In this document: one piece after another, positions 25,089 through 33,956 of the stretch
Layout: every line of letters begins with the position of its first letter
Position numbering within the stretch: the first letter of the stretch is position 1
Source: Algoriphagus marinus
Lineage (GTDB): Bacteria; Bacteroidota; Bacteroidia; Cytophagales; Cyclobacteriaceae
NCBI RefSeq assembly: GCF_001936475.1
Contig: NZ_MSPQ01000001.1
Coordinates: 124,001-188,000 of the forward strand
DNA: 64,000 nt
Reading direction: 5' to 3'
Notes under the pieces: generated by a model
Seen by the model: only the letters and a program-made list of their open reading frames with translations
The model's database searches: none
Told to the model about the DNA's origin: nothing
Program-made: the position numbers and the translations under genes

Positions 25089-26949
25089 TATAACTGCTGG
25101 TAGTGGGTTTAGTAAAGAAATAGGTCTTGGAAGTAACTGAATTGATCTTTTTCAGCAGTTCACTCTTGACTTCTTCGTCGGTATTTTCAGGAATCTGAAT
25201 AGCAATAGTTCTGGATATTTTTAATGTTTTTCCATCAAGCGAGTGTTTCACACTTATGGTTCCAAAATCATCTTGGTAGTTCAAATCATCCAGCAAATCA
25301 TCCGATTTGAAAACCTCAGGCAGCTCTATCAAATATTCATCATCTTGGTACAGACTATTATTGGTAAGCTGATCTTCTGAGATTTTTTTGATAAAAGACT
25401 TAAGGATAACTCGCTTTGCAGTCGTTTGGACAAATTTCTGCACAATTCCATCATACCTTAACTCCGCCATGGGCAGAGAGTCCAATCGATCTGTTTCCAA
25501 AGAATAATTCTGAATGATCAACCCTGAGACTGGAGAATTCTGATTGAAATAGTCCCGCTGTTGGCGCGTATCAAGTGCAGATTTAATACTCAGCATTTTC
25601 TCGGCAATATTTCCTTCCATTTTAACCTTCGAACTGAGTTCAGCATTTCCCTGTGCGTCAATTTTGAATTCGTAAAACCCAGATATCCGATTCCATTCAG
25701 GATTATTATACATCGGGGTTTTGGTCAAATATCCCCCGGTGGGAGTCGTGACCAGTACATGTCGGTTTTTGGTGAAATCTCCCAAATAGCCTGCAGGAAG
25801 TAATGAAGAAGTACATTCAAGCCATACCGGATTTGGAGAATTCGGCATTGGGACTTGAAGAATCACATGATTAAACTGCTGAGAAGGTAGGTCAATGACA
25901 ATATCTTCAGCATCCACTCCTGCACGGACTAGCGCTGGATAAGAGCTGATTCCAACAGCTTCAAGCATAGCTTTCATTAAATTTGTCAGGCCCTTACAGT
26001 CACCATACGAAGAGCTGATCACCTCTTTGGCAGTCATAGTCTGCCAACCTCCAATTCCTAGTTGTATACTTACATACCGGAAGTTTTTTTGCAGGTAGTC
26101 ATATAAGATTTTTGTCTTTTCGTAGGGATCATCGGTGTGCGCCACCATCTGAATCACTTTTGATTCAAAATCTGACGGCAAAGCTCCCCTTCCCTTATTG
26201 AGTTCATATTGCCAAGCTGCAAGACCGGACCAATCATCCATTTTTCCCACATAGTTTTCCAGGGCGAAAGAGACTGGGGCCAAGAGAACTCGATGATCAA
26301 GCTTATTATCAAAATCCGGGGCTTGCACTGGCAGATCCTTTTCTTTCCAAATGATAACTCTTTCATCTCCGGATTGAAATTCCTCTTTGGTCCCCAAGAG
26401 ATTCAATTCTTTGTATCGAATTCCCAAATGCTCGGGATAAACCACAGTTAAACTTGATTCCTTAAGTTTTTGATTAGCTCTAGAAACAGGAATCCAAGTA
26501 GGTATGAAAAAATTAGACTTAGATTTTGTGACTGTTTTGATTGTTACCTCAATTGGAAATTTGGCAGTTTTAAGCTCATAATATTTTCTTCGATCATCAT
26601 CAAATATGGATGAATAGGAATAAACAGCGGCATCCTCCATATCTCGAAGCTTTGCTTTTTCCAACGTTTTTTTGGTCGCAGGATCAATTACTTCCAGTTC
26701 AAATGATTCTATTTGGTTCAGCTTGTCATAAAATAGGGAGGTCCTTGCATGCGCTAGTCCTTCTGATGAATGTATTATCAGTTTTCGCTCAACCTGATGA
26801 ATAACCTCAAAAGAAGCTGTAATATTAATCCATTGGTTTTCATACAGATCTGAATACACTGGTAGTTCTTTTACTACAGGTAGACTATCAATTGGGCTAT
26901 AAGAAAATAGGAATAGGGTAACCCCAATCGATAGCAAATTCATTTTCAA
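25081..26949 (-). CDS. DUF3857 and transglutaminase-domain protein
   Basis: The protein has 622 residues and an N-terminal hydrophobic signal (LLSIGVTLFLFSYSPI). A DUF3857 domain lies at about 40-220. A transglutaminase-like domain shows the catalytic Cys in SSYGDCKGLTNLMKAML (about residue 315) and His in FNHVILQVPM; the third residue lies in WLECTSSLLPAGYLG. A C-terminal beta-domain follows. The active-site pattern looks intact, so it may be a periplasmic or surface cross-linking or protease-like enzyme, substrate unknown. It is followed by a paralogue lacking the catalytic Cys and His (8-bp overlap). Confidence 0.85.
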   Translation of the reverse strand: MKMNLLSIGVTLFLFSYSPIDSLPVVKELPVYSDLYENQWINITASFEVIHQVERKLIIHSSEGLAHARTSLFYDKLNQIESFELEVIDPATKKTLEKAKLRDMEDAAVYSYSSIFDDDRRKYYELKTAKFPIEVTIKTVTKSKSNFFIPTWIPVSRANQKLKESSLTVVYPEHLGIRYKELNLLGTKEEFQSGDERVIIWKEKDLPVQAPDFDNKLDHRVLLAPVSFALENYVGKMDDWSGLAAWQYELNKGRGALPSDFESKVIQMVAHTDDPYEKTKILYDYLQKNFRYVSIQLGIGGWQTMTAKEVISSSYGDCKGLTNLMKAMLEAVGISSYPALVRAGVDAEDIVIDLPSQQFNHVILQVPMPNSPNPVWLECTSSLLPAGYLGDFTKNRHVLVTTPTGGYLTKTPMYNNPEWNRISGFYEFKIDAQGNAELSSKVKMEGNIAEKMLSIKSALDTRQQRDYFNQNSPVSGLIIQNYSLETDRLDSLPMAELRYDGIVQKFVQTTAKRVILKSFIKKISEDQLTNNSLYQDDEYLIELPEVFKSDDLLDDLNYQDDFGTISVKHSLDGKTLKISRTIAIQIPENTDEEVKSELLKKINSVTSKTYFFTKPTTSSYNE

Positions 26950-27070
26950 GGTATTGGTCTAGATTCGAAAATTAAACGAAAGATTTGAAAAACTAAGAGG
27001 GTGGGTTAAAATTATTTTTGCCTTTCTTAAATTGTAATTTGGTGTAAGAAATTTGAATCCTATTACTAAT

Positions 27071-27100
27071 TTTTTGACTTGTAAATTCGAAATAATCTTG
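27071..27100 (+). promoter_or_regulatory. Candidate promoter of the MaoC gene
   Basis: TTTTTG (27071-27076) and TAATCTTG (27093-27100, one mismatch to TAnnTTTG) are separated by 16 bp, about 34 bp before the start codon. Moderate match only. Confidence 0.35.
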
Positions 27101-27133
27101 CCTAATTTGGTTTTTTACCAAATAAAATATTAG

Positions 27134-27601
27134 ATGCCGCCAGTTATCATAGGAAGCTTTTCCGATTTCGAAAAATTCAATGGCCAGGAACTAGGAGCCT
27201 CAGATTATTTCCAAATTACCCAATCACAAATCAATCTCTTTGCAGAAGCCACTCACGATCACCAGTGGATTCACACTGACCCGGAGCGCGCTAAAGCAGA
27301 AGGTGCTTTTGGAAATACTATTGCGCATGGATATTTGACATTAAGTATCGTGCCTTTCCTCTGGGAGCAAATTGTGGATGTCCGAAATCTGAAAATGATG
27401 ATCAACTACGGCATCGAATCTCTTCGGTTCGCAAATCCGGTATTGGTAGATAGTGAGGTTCGATTGGTTGCCAAACTCAAGTCTATAGTAAATCTCCGAG
27501 GAACCGTAAAAGCAGAAGTTGAAGTCAAACTCGAAATTAAGGGTGAAAAGAAACCAGCCTTCTCTGGTGTGCTGATTTTTCTTTACCACTTCAATTCATA
27601 A
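27134..27601 (+). CDS. MaoC-like (R)-hydratase
   Basis: The 155-residue single hot-dog-fold protein carries the hydratase-2 motif DHQWIHTDPERAKAEGAFGN followed by TIAHGYLTLSIVPFLW. The catalytic Asp and His sit in 'D-x4-H'. Such enzymes hydrate enoyl-CoA to (R)-3-hydroxyacyl-CoA in fatty-acid or polyester metabolism; related NodN proteins share the fold. Substrate cannot be stated. The gene is isolated: divergent from the DUF3857 pair and convergent with the receptor gene at a shared terminator. Start ATG 27134 is preceded by a plausible promoter. Confidence 0.88.
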   Translation: MPPVIIGSFSDFEKFNGQELGASDYFQITQSQINLFAEATHDHQWIHTDPERAKAEGAFGNTIAHGYLTLSIVPFLWEQIVDVRNLKMMINYGIESLRFANPVLVDSEVRLVAKLKSIVNLRGTVKAEVEVKLEIKGEKKPAFSGVLIFLYHFNS

Positions 27602-27617
27602 AAATGCAACTAGAATA

Positions 27618-27652
27618 AGAAAGGCGAAGTGTTCACTTCGCCTTTCTTTTTT
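27618..27652. terminator. Bidirectional terminator after the MaoC gene
   Basis: A perfect 14-bp stem (27618-27631 with 27634-27647) with a tiny loop is followed by T on the plus strand. On the minus strand the tail is A/T-mixed, so it is strongest for the MaoC gene. Confidence 0.85.
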
Positions 27653-27666
27653 CCTGATATTCTGGT

Positions 27667-30099
27667 TTAGTTTAATCGATTTCGCTCTTCTGTACTTCCA
27701 GAGTTGCTATTTACCCGGAAGCTATCACCTTTTGCGAAGCGGTATCGTAGTGTAAATCGAATTCCCTGATTACTTCGGTATTGTCTGAATGAAGTATCGA
27801 TATCAGCAAAGTCAACCTTAGCTTTGATTACTTGGGTTCGGAAAAGATCAGTTCCATTCACTGCAATGGTTAACTTATCTTTCATGATGGTTTTGGTCAC
27901 TCCCGCATCCACCCAGCCGAAGCCTTCGATTGAACCTTGTCCCCAGATTTGCGGTCCAAGATACATTCCCATTAATTCTACTTTGAACCCTTTAGGCAAA
28001 GTGAAATTATGCTGGGATCTCACCATAAAAGAAGTCTGAGCATTATCCAGGTAATCATCTCCAATCTGAGACTTGAATCGGTTGTAATTTACCTGAACCA
28101 TATTTGAGGTTCCCCACCATTCTTTAATCTGTACAGGTACGATCGCCCGGAAATTTGCATTCCTTGTTTTGTCAAAATTATCCGTAAATGTGGTCGTGGT
28201 ACGGTCTTCCTGATCTTGAATGAAGACTTGCATAAATGCATCCTGAGTCTCCGAATAGCCGACTGTGAATTGATACATTCCTTTTACCACATGATTCATT
28301 TCAAAGTTGTTTGAATACTGCGGCTTCAGATTTGGGTTACCACGCTCAGAAGTCAAAGGGTCTATGTAATAGACAAATGGATTTAGCAATCTGTAATTTG
28401 GCCTGGTGATCCGCCGATTTGCAGTGTATACAATCTGGTAGTTTTCACTGACTTGATGCTGAATAAATGCACTTGGAAAGAGATTGAAATAATTTTGCGT
28501 ATTCAGCTGATTTAGTGTCACAGAATTTCCTTCTATATCAGAGTATTCGCCTCTTAGGCCTGCCTGAAATGAAACTTTCTCCGAAAACTTTCCTTTATAC
28601 GAAGCATAGGCAGCAAGAACATTTTCATGGTAGATAAATTGATTGCTGCTTGGATCCGGCTCAAAAGGCCCATCTTCATTTGACCTGCTGAGGTCTAGAT
28701 TATTATCTGATTTCACCCAAGATCCTTTCAATCCTGTTTCAAAAGTGCTTCCATTTTTCAAAGGTTTTACAAAGTCCACTTTGGCAGTGAATATATTGTA
28801 GTACATATCATTCAGTGTCAAAATTCGATCTTGGATTCCCCCATTCTGGTCTTGACCCATCCAAGTTAAATTGGTCAAAAGTGACTCGCTATCGGAATTC
28901 ATTCGCGTAAAATCAACATCGGAAGTAATCTTTGTACCCAAAGTATCCAGCTTTCCTTCATAATGGATATTTCCAAAAATCCGGTCGCTATGACCATTGG
29001 CATTATTATCTGAATCCAAATAGCTGTTTTCAGTCATTGCTGGACTCGTGATTTCCGTGGATGATCTATTCGTGTTAAGATCATTGGAATTTGATACTTG
29101 CACATTCAAACCCAAGTTGTGATTTTCATTGATTTCATAATTCGCCGCTCCGCTGAAAAACAGGTTCTTGTCTCTTTGCTTGATTCTTGATTCCTGGCTG
29201 AAATTGGATATGCCTTCAGGAAGAGTAAAATTTCGCTCGATTTCCAAATCGTTGTAGATCGCGTATTCATTATAGTTCAGATTGGCATTTGTAGTCCACT
29301 TTCCCTGTTTTACGTTGAGTGCTATTCCTCCGATCGGAGCCCATAGGCCATTGTACTGTCCTCCAGCTTGGATGTTCCCAAAAACTCCATCCACCGAATT
29401 CTTTTTCAAAATAATATTAATCACTCCTGCAGAACCCTCCGCATCAAATCGGGCTGAGGGATTGTTGATCACTTCCAGGCTTTTGATATTATCAGCTGGC
29501 ATCGCTCTAAGGAAATTGGCAAGATCTGTGGCGCTCATGTAGGTTTGACGATCATTGATCATCACCACTACTCCAGAACGCCCATTAAGATTGATAATTC
29601 CATCCTGATCTACATAGATTCCAGGAGATCTACCGATCACATCGAGGACATTTGATCCTTCTGCCATTACGGTACCCTCCACATTCACGATAGTTTTATC
29701 AGGTTCTATGATGATTTCAGGCCTTGTGGATTGAACAGTCACCTCGCTCAGACCTGTCATTTCATCCTCGATAGAGATAGTTCCCATTTCTTTGATCAAG
29801 CCAGAGACCAATTCAAATGAATCAGACTCAAATGACTTAAAGCCAATCGAAGAAATTACAAGTTTGACGTTTCCGGTTTTTATAGTTTCGATTAGAAACT
29901 CCCCCGCTTCGTTGGAGACGGTTCCATCTACTAATCCCCCTGCACTTACATTGATCAAGGCAATATTAGCAAAGGGAACGGCTACCCCTTTTTGATCTAA
30001 TACTTTTCCGGAGATTTTACTTACTTCTTTTGCAGCTAGAGTGCTTATCCCTAGCATGTAGATTAAGAAGGTGAAAAAAATAATGTTGGTAGTTTTCAT
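27667..30099 (-). CDS. Outer-membrane beta-barrel receptor with carboxypeptidase-regulatory and plug domains
   Basis: TonB-dependent-receptor-like protein of about 810 residues. The signal peptide is MKTTNIIFFTFLIYMLGIST, which sets the start at ATG 30099 rather than the upstream in-frame ATG at 30135. A carboxypeptidase-regulatory-like domain (ISGKVLDQKGVAVPFANIAL), a plug with NVLDVIGRSPGIYVDQDGII and GVVVMINDRQTYM, and a barrel ending LRYRFAKG follow. It looks like the 'outer membrane beta-barrel family' group with a SusC-like N-terminus. No SusD, TonB or regulator partner is nearby, so the ligand is unknown. The C-terminus has an unusual Ser/Asn-rich tail instead of a terminal aromatic. 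Confidence 0.87.
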   Translation of the reverse strand: MKTTNIIFFTFLIYMLGISTLAAKEVSKISGKVLDQKGVAVPFANIALINVSAGGLVDGTVSNEAGEFLIETIKTGNVKLVISSIGFKSFESDSFELVSGLIKEMGTISIEDEMTGLSEVTVQSTRPEIIIEPDKTIVNVEGTVMAEGSNVLDVIGRSPGIYVDQDGIINLNGRSGVVVMINDRQTYMSATDLANFLRAMPADNIKSLEVINNPSARFDAEGSAGVINIILKKNSVDGVFGNIQAGGQYNGLWAPIGGIALNVKQGKWTTNANLNYNEYAIYNDLEIERNFTLPEGISNFSQESRIKQRDKNLFFSGAANYEINENHNLGLNVQVSNSNDLNTNRSSTEITSPAMTENSYLDSDNNANGHSDRIFGNIHYEGKLDTLGTKITSDVDFTRMNSDSESLLTNLTWMGQDQNGGIQDRILTLNDMYYNIFTAKVDFVKPLKNGSTFETGLKGSWVKSDNNLDLSRSNEDGPFEPDPSSNQFIYHENVLAAYASYKGKFSEKVSFQAGLRGEYSDIEGNSVTLNQLNTQNYFNLFPSAFIQHQVSENYQIVYTANRRITRPNYRLLNPFVYYIDPLTSERGNPNLKPQYSNNFEMNHVVKGMYQFTVGYSETQDAFMQVFIQDQEDRTTTTFTDNFDKTRNANFRAIVPVQIKEWWGTSNMVQVNYNRFKSQIGDDYLDNAQTSFMVRSQHNFTLPKGFKVELMGMYLGPQIWGQGSIEGFGWVDAGVTKTIMKDKLTIAVNGTDLFRTQVIKAKVDFADIDTSFRQYRSNQGIRFTLRYRFAKGDSFRVNSNSGSTEERNRLN

Positions 30100-30252
30100 T
30101 TTAATGCTGGTTGGTTTTGTTTTCAGTCCAACCAATGAAAAGAAAATGCCAAGGAATAAAATCTGCTCAAAATCACCAAAAACGAGGTTTTATTAATTCT
30201 TTGAAAAAAAACTGTCCCGATAGCGTACACTTTTTGCGTTCGGTTTTAAAAC

Positions 30253-30283
30253 AAAAAATCCCCAGACCTTTCGGAATGGGGAT
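30253..30283 (-). terminator. Terminator of the superoxide dismutase gene
   Basis: On the minus strand ATCCCCA (30283-30277) pairs with TGGGGAT (30264-30258), with an inner CC/GG pair, then six T. Confidence 0.8.
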
Positions 30284-30304
30284 CTTATCAGTAATGATTA
30301 AGTA

Positions 30305-30910
30305 TTACTTCGCTGCTGCGTAGTTTTTACTCACCTCATCCCAATTAACAATATTCCAGAATGAAGCAATGTAATCTGGGCGTCTATTTTGGTAATGAAG
30401 GTAGTATGCATGCTCCCATACGTCTAATCCCATGATTGGAGTACCAGGGCACTCAGCAATGTCCATAAGAGGATTATCTTGATTTGGAGAAGAACATACA
30501 CAAAGTTCTTTTTTAGTATCTACACAAAGCCAAGCCCATCCAGAACCAAATCTGGTTGCAGCAGCTTTGTTAAAAGTCTCTTTGAAAGCATCAAATGATC
30601 CGAATTTTGCATCAATAGCTGCTGCTAACTCTCCAGTGGGAGCTCCTCCTCCATTTGGAGATAGAATAGTCCAGAATAGGCTGTGATTGTAATGTCCACC
30701 ACCGTTATTTCTTACTGCGGTATTTGAACCTGCAACTTTTAAAAGTTCGATAAGGGATTTTCCTTCGAGATCAGTTCCCGCAATAGCATTATTCAAATTG
30801 GTCACATAACCATTATGATGCTTGCCATGGTGGATCTCCATTGTTCTAGTATCAATATTTGGTTCTAATGCATTTGTTGCATAAGGAAGAGCTGGTAATT
30901 CAAAAGCCAT
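30305..30910 (-). CDS. Superoxide dismutase (Mn/Fe type)
   Basis: The cytoplasmic 201-residue enzyme converts superoxide to oxygen and peroxide. Ligands are H27 ([12 protein letters not shown]), the His of HYNHSLFW, and Asp and His of [18 protein letters not shown]. The GGGHYNH pattern and the NQDNP segment are more like Mn or cambialistic enzymes than Fe enzymes, but metal use is not certain. Length and the absence of a signal peptide fit a cytosolic enzyme. The gene is monocistronic, with a terminator 22 bp downstream and about 100 bp to tadA upstream. Confidence 0.96.
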   Translation of the reverse strand: MAFELPALPYATNALEPNIDTRTMEIHHGKHHNGYVTNLNNAIAGTDLEGKSLIELLKVAGSNTAVRNNGGGHYNHSLFWTILSPNGGGAPTGELAAAIDAKFGSFDAFKETFNKAAATRFGSGWAWLCVDTKKELCVCSSPNQDNPLMDIAECPGTPIMGLDVWEHAYYLHYQNRRPDYIASFWNIVNWDEVSKNYAAAK

Positions 30911-31012
30911 TTTCTTAAAATTTAAAGGTTATACAATGAGTTAAAATGATTCAAATAATCTGTTTCAAAACCCCCTTCGCATTAAAAAGGTTCTGTAAGA
31001 AAGAAATTCCTT

Positions 31013-31456
31013 TTATTCTCTAAGCTTTTTAAAAAAATTATTCAACAGCAACTCCGCTTCTTGAGCAAGGGTTCCGGCAAATATTTTAGTCTTTGGATGT
31101 AAGATTGAAGGCTCAGCTTTCATGCATCCTCTTTTCGGATCGGATGTAGCATAGTGGATTTCTCCAATTTGGGACCAAAACAATGCTCCTCCACACATCA
31201 TACAGGGTTCCAAAGTGACATAAAGCTTGCAATCAATCAGATATTTAGCTCCCAGGAAATTTGCAGCCGAAGTAATAGCAATCATTTCTGCATGCGCAGT
31301 TACATCATTCAATCGCTCTGTCTGATTATAGCCTTTGGCGATAATTCGATTTTTGGATACAATCACTGCACCTACGGGGATTTCGCCCTCATCAAAAGCA
31401 TACTGAGCCTGCTTTAAGGCCTCATTCATGAAATATTCATGGCTGAAAAGCTCCAA
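31013..31456 (-). CDS. tadA: tRNA adenosine(34) deaminase
   Basis: TadA converts A34 to inosine in the tRNA-Arg wobble position. Its 147 residues carry the zinc and proton-shuttle motif TAHAEMIAI and the zinc pair TLEPCMMCGGALFWSQIG, the deaminase fold signature. Length is in range for TadA, and a guanine deaminase or other nucleoside deaminase is the alternative. The gene starts 3 bp after the stop of the PiT-like transporter gene on the same strand, so they probably share a transcript, although their functions look unrelated. Confidence 0.9.
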   Translation of the reverse strand: MELFSHEYFMNEALKQAQYAFDEGEIPVGAVIVSKNRIIAKGYNQTERLNDVTAHAEMIAITSAANFLGAKYLIDCKLYVTLEPCMMCGGALFWSQIGEIHYATSDPKRGCMKAEPSILHPKTKIFAGTLAQEAELLLNNFFKKLRE

Positions 31457-31459
31457 TGA

Positions 31460-32596
31460 TTAAAAATTTAGCATTTCGATAATCTCATTTCTCACGCCTT
31501 CATTGATCACTACTGCTAGGATCAAAGACACCAAAAGACCTATAAATGCTTTTACCACATCATTCTTAGCTAGTCGATACGCTCGAGTCACCAATTCTTT
31601 TCGCTTTTTCTCTTTCCCAACTTTCCCTAATGCAATCGCCAACTCTCTACCTCCAAGCAATCCAATAAAGACCCAGGTAGTACTCATTGGTACATTGCTG
31701 TAGATCTTGAAATAAAACAAAATAATAGCGTAGACAAAGTCCACAATAGTAGCTGCTCGTACGTCCGTTACATTGGATTTCTCATTGACAATCCCCTGGA
31801 TTTTATCTCCTTTCACATAAAAGAGGAAACCAATCCCAACAAATACAAAACCTGCATAGACAATGAATTCCACCACGGACAATTGCCTAGGGAGAAATAC
31901 TGCAATGTTAGCGGCATCCTGCATGATCCAAACTGCCCAGAGTGTACCAGAAGTGATCCATTGGAGGACTGTCCAATAAGGCTTAGCCTCACCTTTGAGG
32001 TAATCTTTCACCAAGCGCTCGATCGCATACCAGACGATAATGGCTACAAAAAAAGCTAGGAGGTACCCCAAAAAGCTTTTCTTCATTACCTCTAAGATTG
32101 TCCCAGCTTTATAGGTGAATACATTCAAAAGCAGGAAAGTCGTCGATACAGGCATTCTAAGCCTGGTCATAATCAATAACACAATCGGAGCTGCAAGCTG
32201 AAGAAATACAAAACTCTCCGGTGCTTTCTCCAATCCGGGAACGCTAAGACGCTGATAACTCACATCTCCATTAAAGGCAAACCAGCTGTAAGTCACTGTC
32301 CCAACGAAGATCAAACCCATAAATAACCAAAGCCAGTACCATTTCCTGTTTTGATTAGATGCGATGAAAGTACCAATCGTTTGAATACTGTCATTAGCAA
32401 TGGCAGAATAGGCTGCTAAAGCAAACCCAAACCACATGGCAGCATAGGTATAGGATGTAATGAGGCCAGCGATGGATACCAGAATACAAATCACTATCAG
32501 GAATGGCTTTTCCTTCTTAGTGAAATCAAAAAGTGAATAAGCACTTTTGGAGAGCTTATCTTGATTAATGTTTTGGTCTATTGTTTTTTTGGCCAT
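31460..32596 (-). CDS. Divergent PiT-superfamily (phosphate transporter-like) membrane protein
   Basis: The 378-residue inner-membrane protein has about 9-10 helices. It shows two diverged PiT-like repeats. The first has AYSAIANDSIQTIGTFIAS (compare GANDxxNxxGT) and RMPVSTTFLLLNVF. The second has QDAANIAVFLPRQL and NVPMSTTWVFIGLLGGRELA. I infer an inorganic phosphate or sulfate permease fold; substrate is not established. It is divergent from a Na/Pi cotransporter gene across 244 bp, which supports phosphate or a related anion. The lysine-rich N-terminus is cytoplasmic. Confidence 0.68.
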   Translation of the reverse strand: MAKKTIDQNINQDKLSKSAYSLFDFTKKEKPFLIVICILVSIAGLITSYTYAAMWFGFALAAYSAIANDSIQTIGTFIASNQNRKWYWLWLFMGLIFVGTVTYSWFAFNGDVSYQRLSVPGLEKAPESFVFLQLAAPIVLLIMTRLRMPVSTTFLLLNVFTYKAGTILEVMKKSFLGYLLAFFVAIIVWYAIERLVKDYLKGEAKPYWTVLQWITSGTLWAVWIMQDAANIAVFLPRQLSVVEFIVYAGFVFVGIGFLFYVKGDKIQGIVNEKSNVTDVRAATIVDFVYAIILFYFKIYSNVPMSTTWVFIGLLGGRELAIALGKVGKEKKRKELVTRAYRLAKNDVVKAFIGLLVSLILAVVINEGVRNEIIEMLNF

Positions 32597-32840
32597 TGGG
32601 TGGCTATTGTTCGGTGGTCAAAATTAAAGAAGATAATCTGGCCTGCCATATTAACAAATTGTTAAGGAACCGCAATTTCAGACTAAATGGTTTGTGTAAT
32701 CTTGTTTTCCGCAAAAAAATTTCAACTTTTGCTCAATGTTTTAGTGAAAATTTGGGTTTTCCTTCTAGTTTTTATCAAAAGAGTAAATAAACTCTGAAAA
32801 TTACCCTTAACCGAAAACAAAAATATATTTATTCCAACGC

Positions 32841-33950
32841 ATGGAAACCATCGAATTGCAAAAGAAAAAGCAAAGTAAGATCAAAAGCTATCTCATTATG
32901 CTTTTGGCTTTGCTCCTTTTCATTTTTGCAATCGACCTACTCACAGTAGCCATGAGTCAGCTGAATAATGATGTAGCTGAAAACATTTTATCTGCAACTA
33001 GGAATCCCTTCGTCAGTCTATTTATCGGTCTGCTGATGACTGCACTGATCCAAAGCAGCTCTACAGTGACAGCAAGTATAGTAGCAGTAGTGGCAGCCGG
33101 AAACCTAACACTGGAACAAGCAGTCCCTATGGTCATGGGTGCCAATATAGGTACTACACTGACCTCTACTTTGGTATCACTTTCCTACATCATGAACCGA
33201 AAACAGTTCAAGAGGGCGCTTTCGGCGGGAATTTTACACGATATATTCAACATTTTCACAGTTCTCATTTTATTACCACTGGAGATATCTTTTGGATTTC
33301 TGTCCAAAATGGCCTTATCTATAGCTCATATTTTTGCTCCCGATGAAAACTATATGGGTCCGATAGTATACAATAAGGTATTTACAAGACCCTTGACCGA
33401 ATGGATTACTGAGACGATCAATATTCCATTTCTCACCATGCTGCTTGCCATATTCATGGTATTCGGGGCGATCAAATTACTTTCTACCTCCGTCTATCGA
33501 GCATTTGTGGTGGATTCCTTCAAGGAGATCAACAATTTCATTTTCAAAAATCCATATTTGGCATTTATCTATGGTACTTTTTTTACTGCTGCCGTACAAT
33601 CAAGCACTGTGACCACATCTTTGGTTGTGCCACTGGTTGCCAATAAAAAAGTTTCGCTTCCAAAATCATTTCCTTTTATCATCGGTGCGAATATCGGAAC
33701 TACGATCACTGCGGCCATTGCGGCTATCTACAAAACTGAAGCAGCAATCGCTTTAGCATTGGTACATTTTCTTTTCAATGTTTTTGGAGCAATGATCTTT
33801 TTACCCTTTCCTGTGATTAGAAGGATTCCGGTTAGACTAGCTTCTTGGATGGGCAAAAAGTCTGTAGAAAGCAGATTTATAGGCTTTGCTTACATCTTGC
33901 TCACCTTTTTTATCATTCCTTTTTTGCTAATCTATTTAAGCAAAGATTAA
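32841..33950 (+). CDS. Na+/phosphate cotransporter family protein
   Basis: The 369-residue membrane protein has two inverted Na/Pi-cotransporter repeats (PF02690 type). The signature pairs are TALIQSSSTVTASIV with MGANIGTTLTSTLV (about residues 68-115) and TAAVQSSTVTTSLVV with IGANIGTTITA (about 250-290). It lacks the long PhoU-like C-terminal domain of many bacterial YjbB/NptA proteins. It probably imports or exports phosphate with sodium. It is divergent from a PiT-like gene and meets the following minus-strand gene with a 6-bp gap. No pho box was recognised. Confidence 0.85.
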   Translation: METIELQKKKQSKIKSYLIMLLALLLFIFAIDLLTVAMSQLNNDVAENILSATRNPFVSLFIGLLMTALIQSSSTVTASIVAVVAAGNLTLEQAVPMVMGANIGTTLTSTLVSLSYIMNRKQFKRALSAGILHDIFNIFTVLILLPLEISFGFLSKMALSIAHIFAPDENYMGPIVYNKVFTRPLTEWITETINIPFLTMLLAIFMVFGAIKLLSTSVYRAFVVDSFKEINNFIFKNPYLAFIYGTFFTAAVQSSTVTTSLVVPLVANKKVSLPKSFPFIIGANIGTTITAAIAAIYKTEAAIALALVHFLFNVFGAMIFLPFPVIRRIPVRLASWMGKKSVESRFIGFAYILLTFFIIPFLLIYLSKD

Positions 33951-33956
33951 TGTCGA

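Noticed and set aside
30100..30135. Upstream ATG extending the receptor by 12 residues
   Set aside because: The downstream ATG 30099 starts a proper signal peptide; the extension would place a basic/hydrophilic segment before it.
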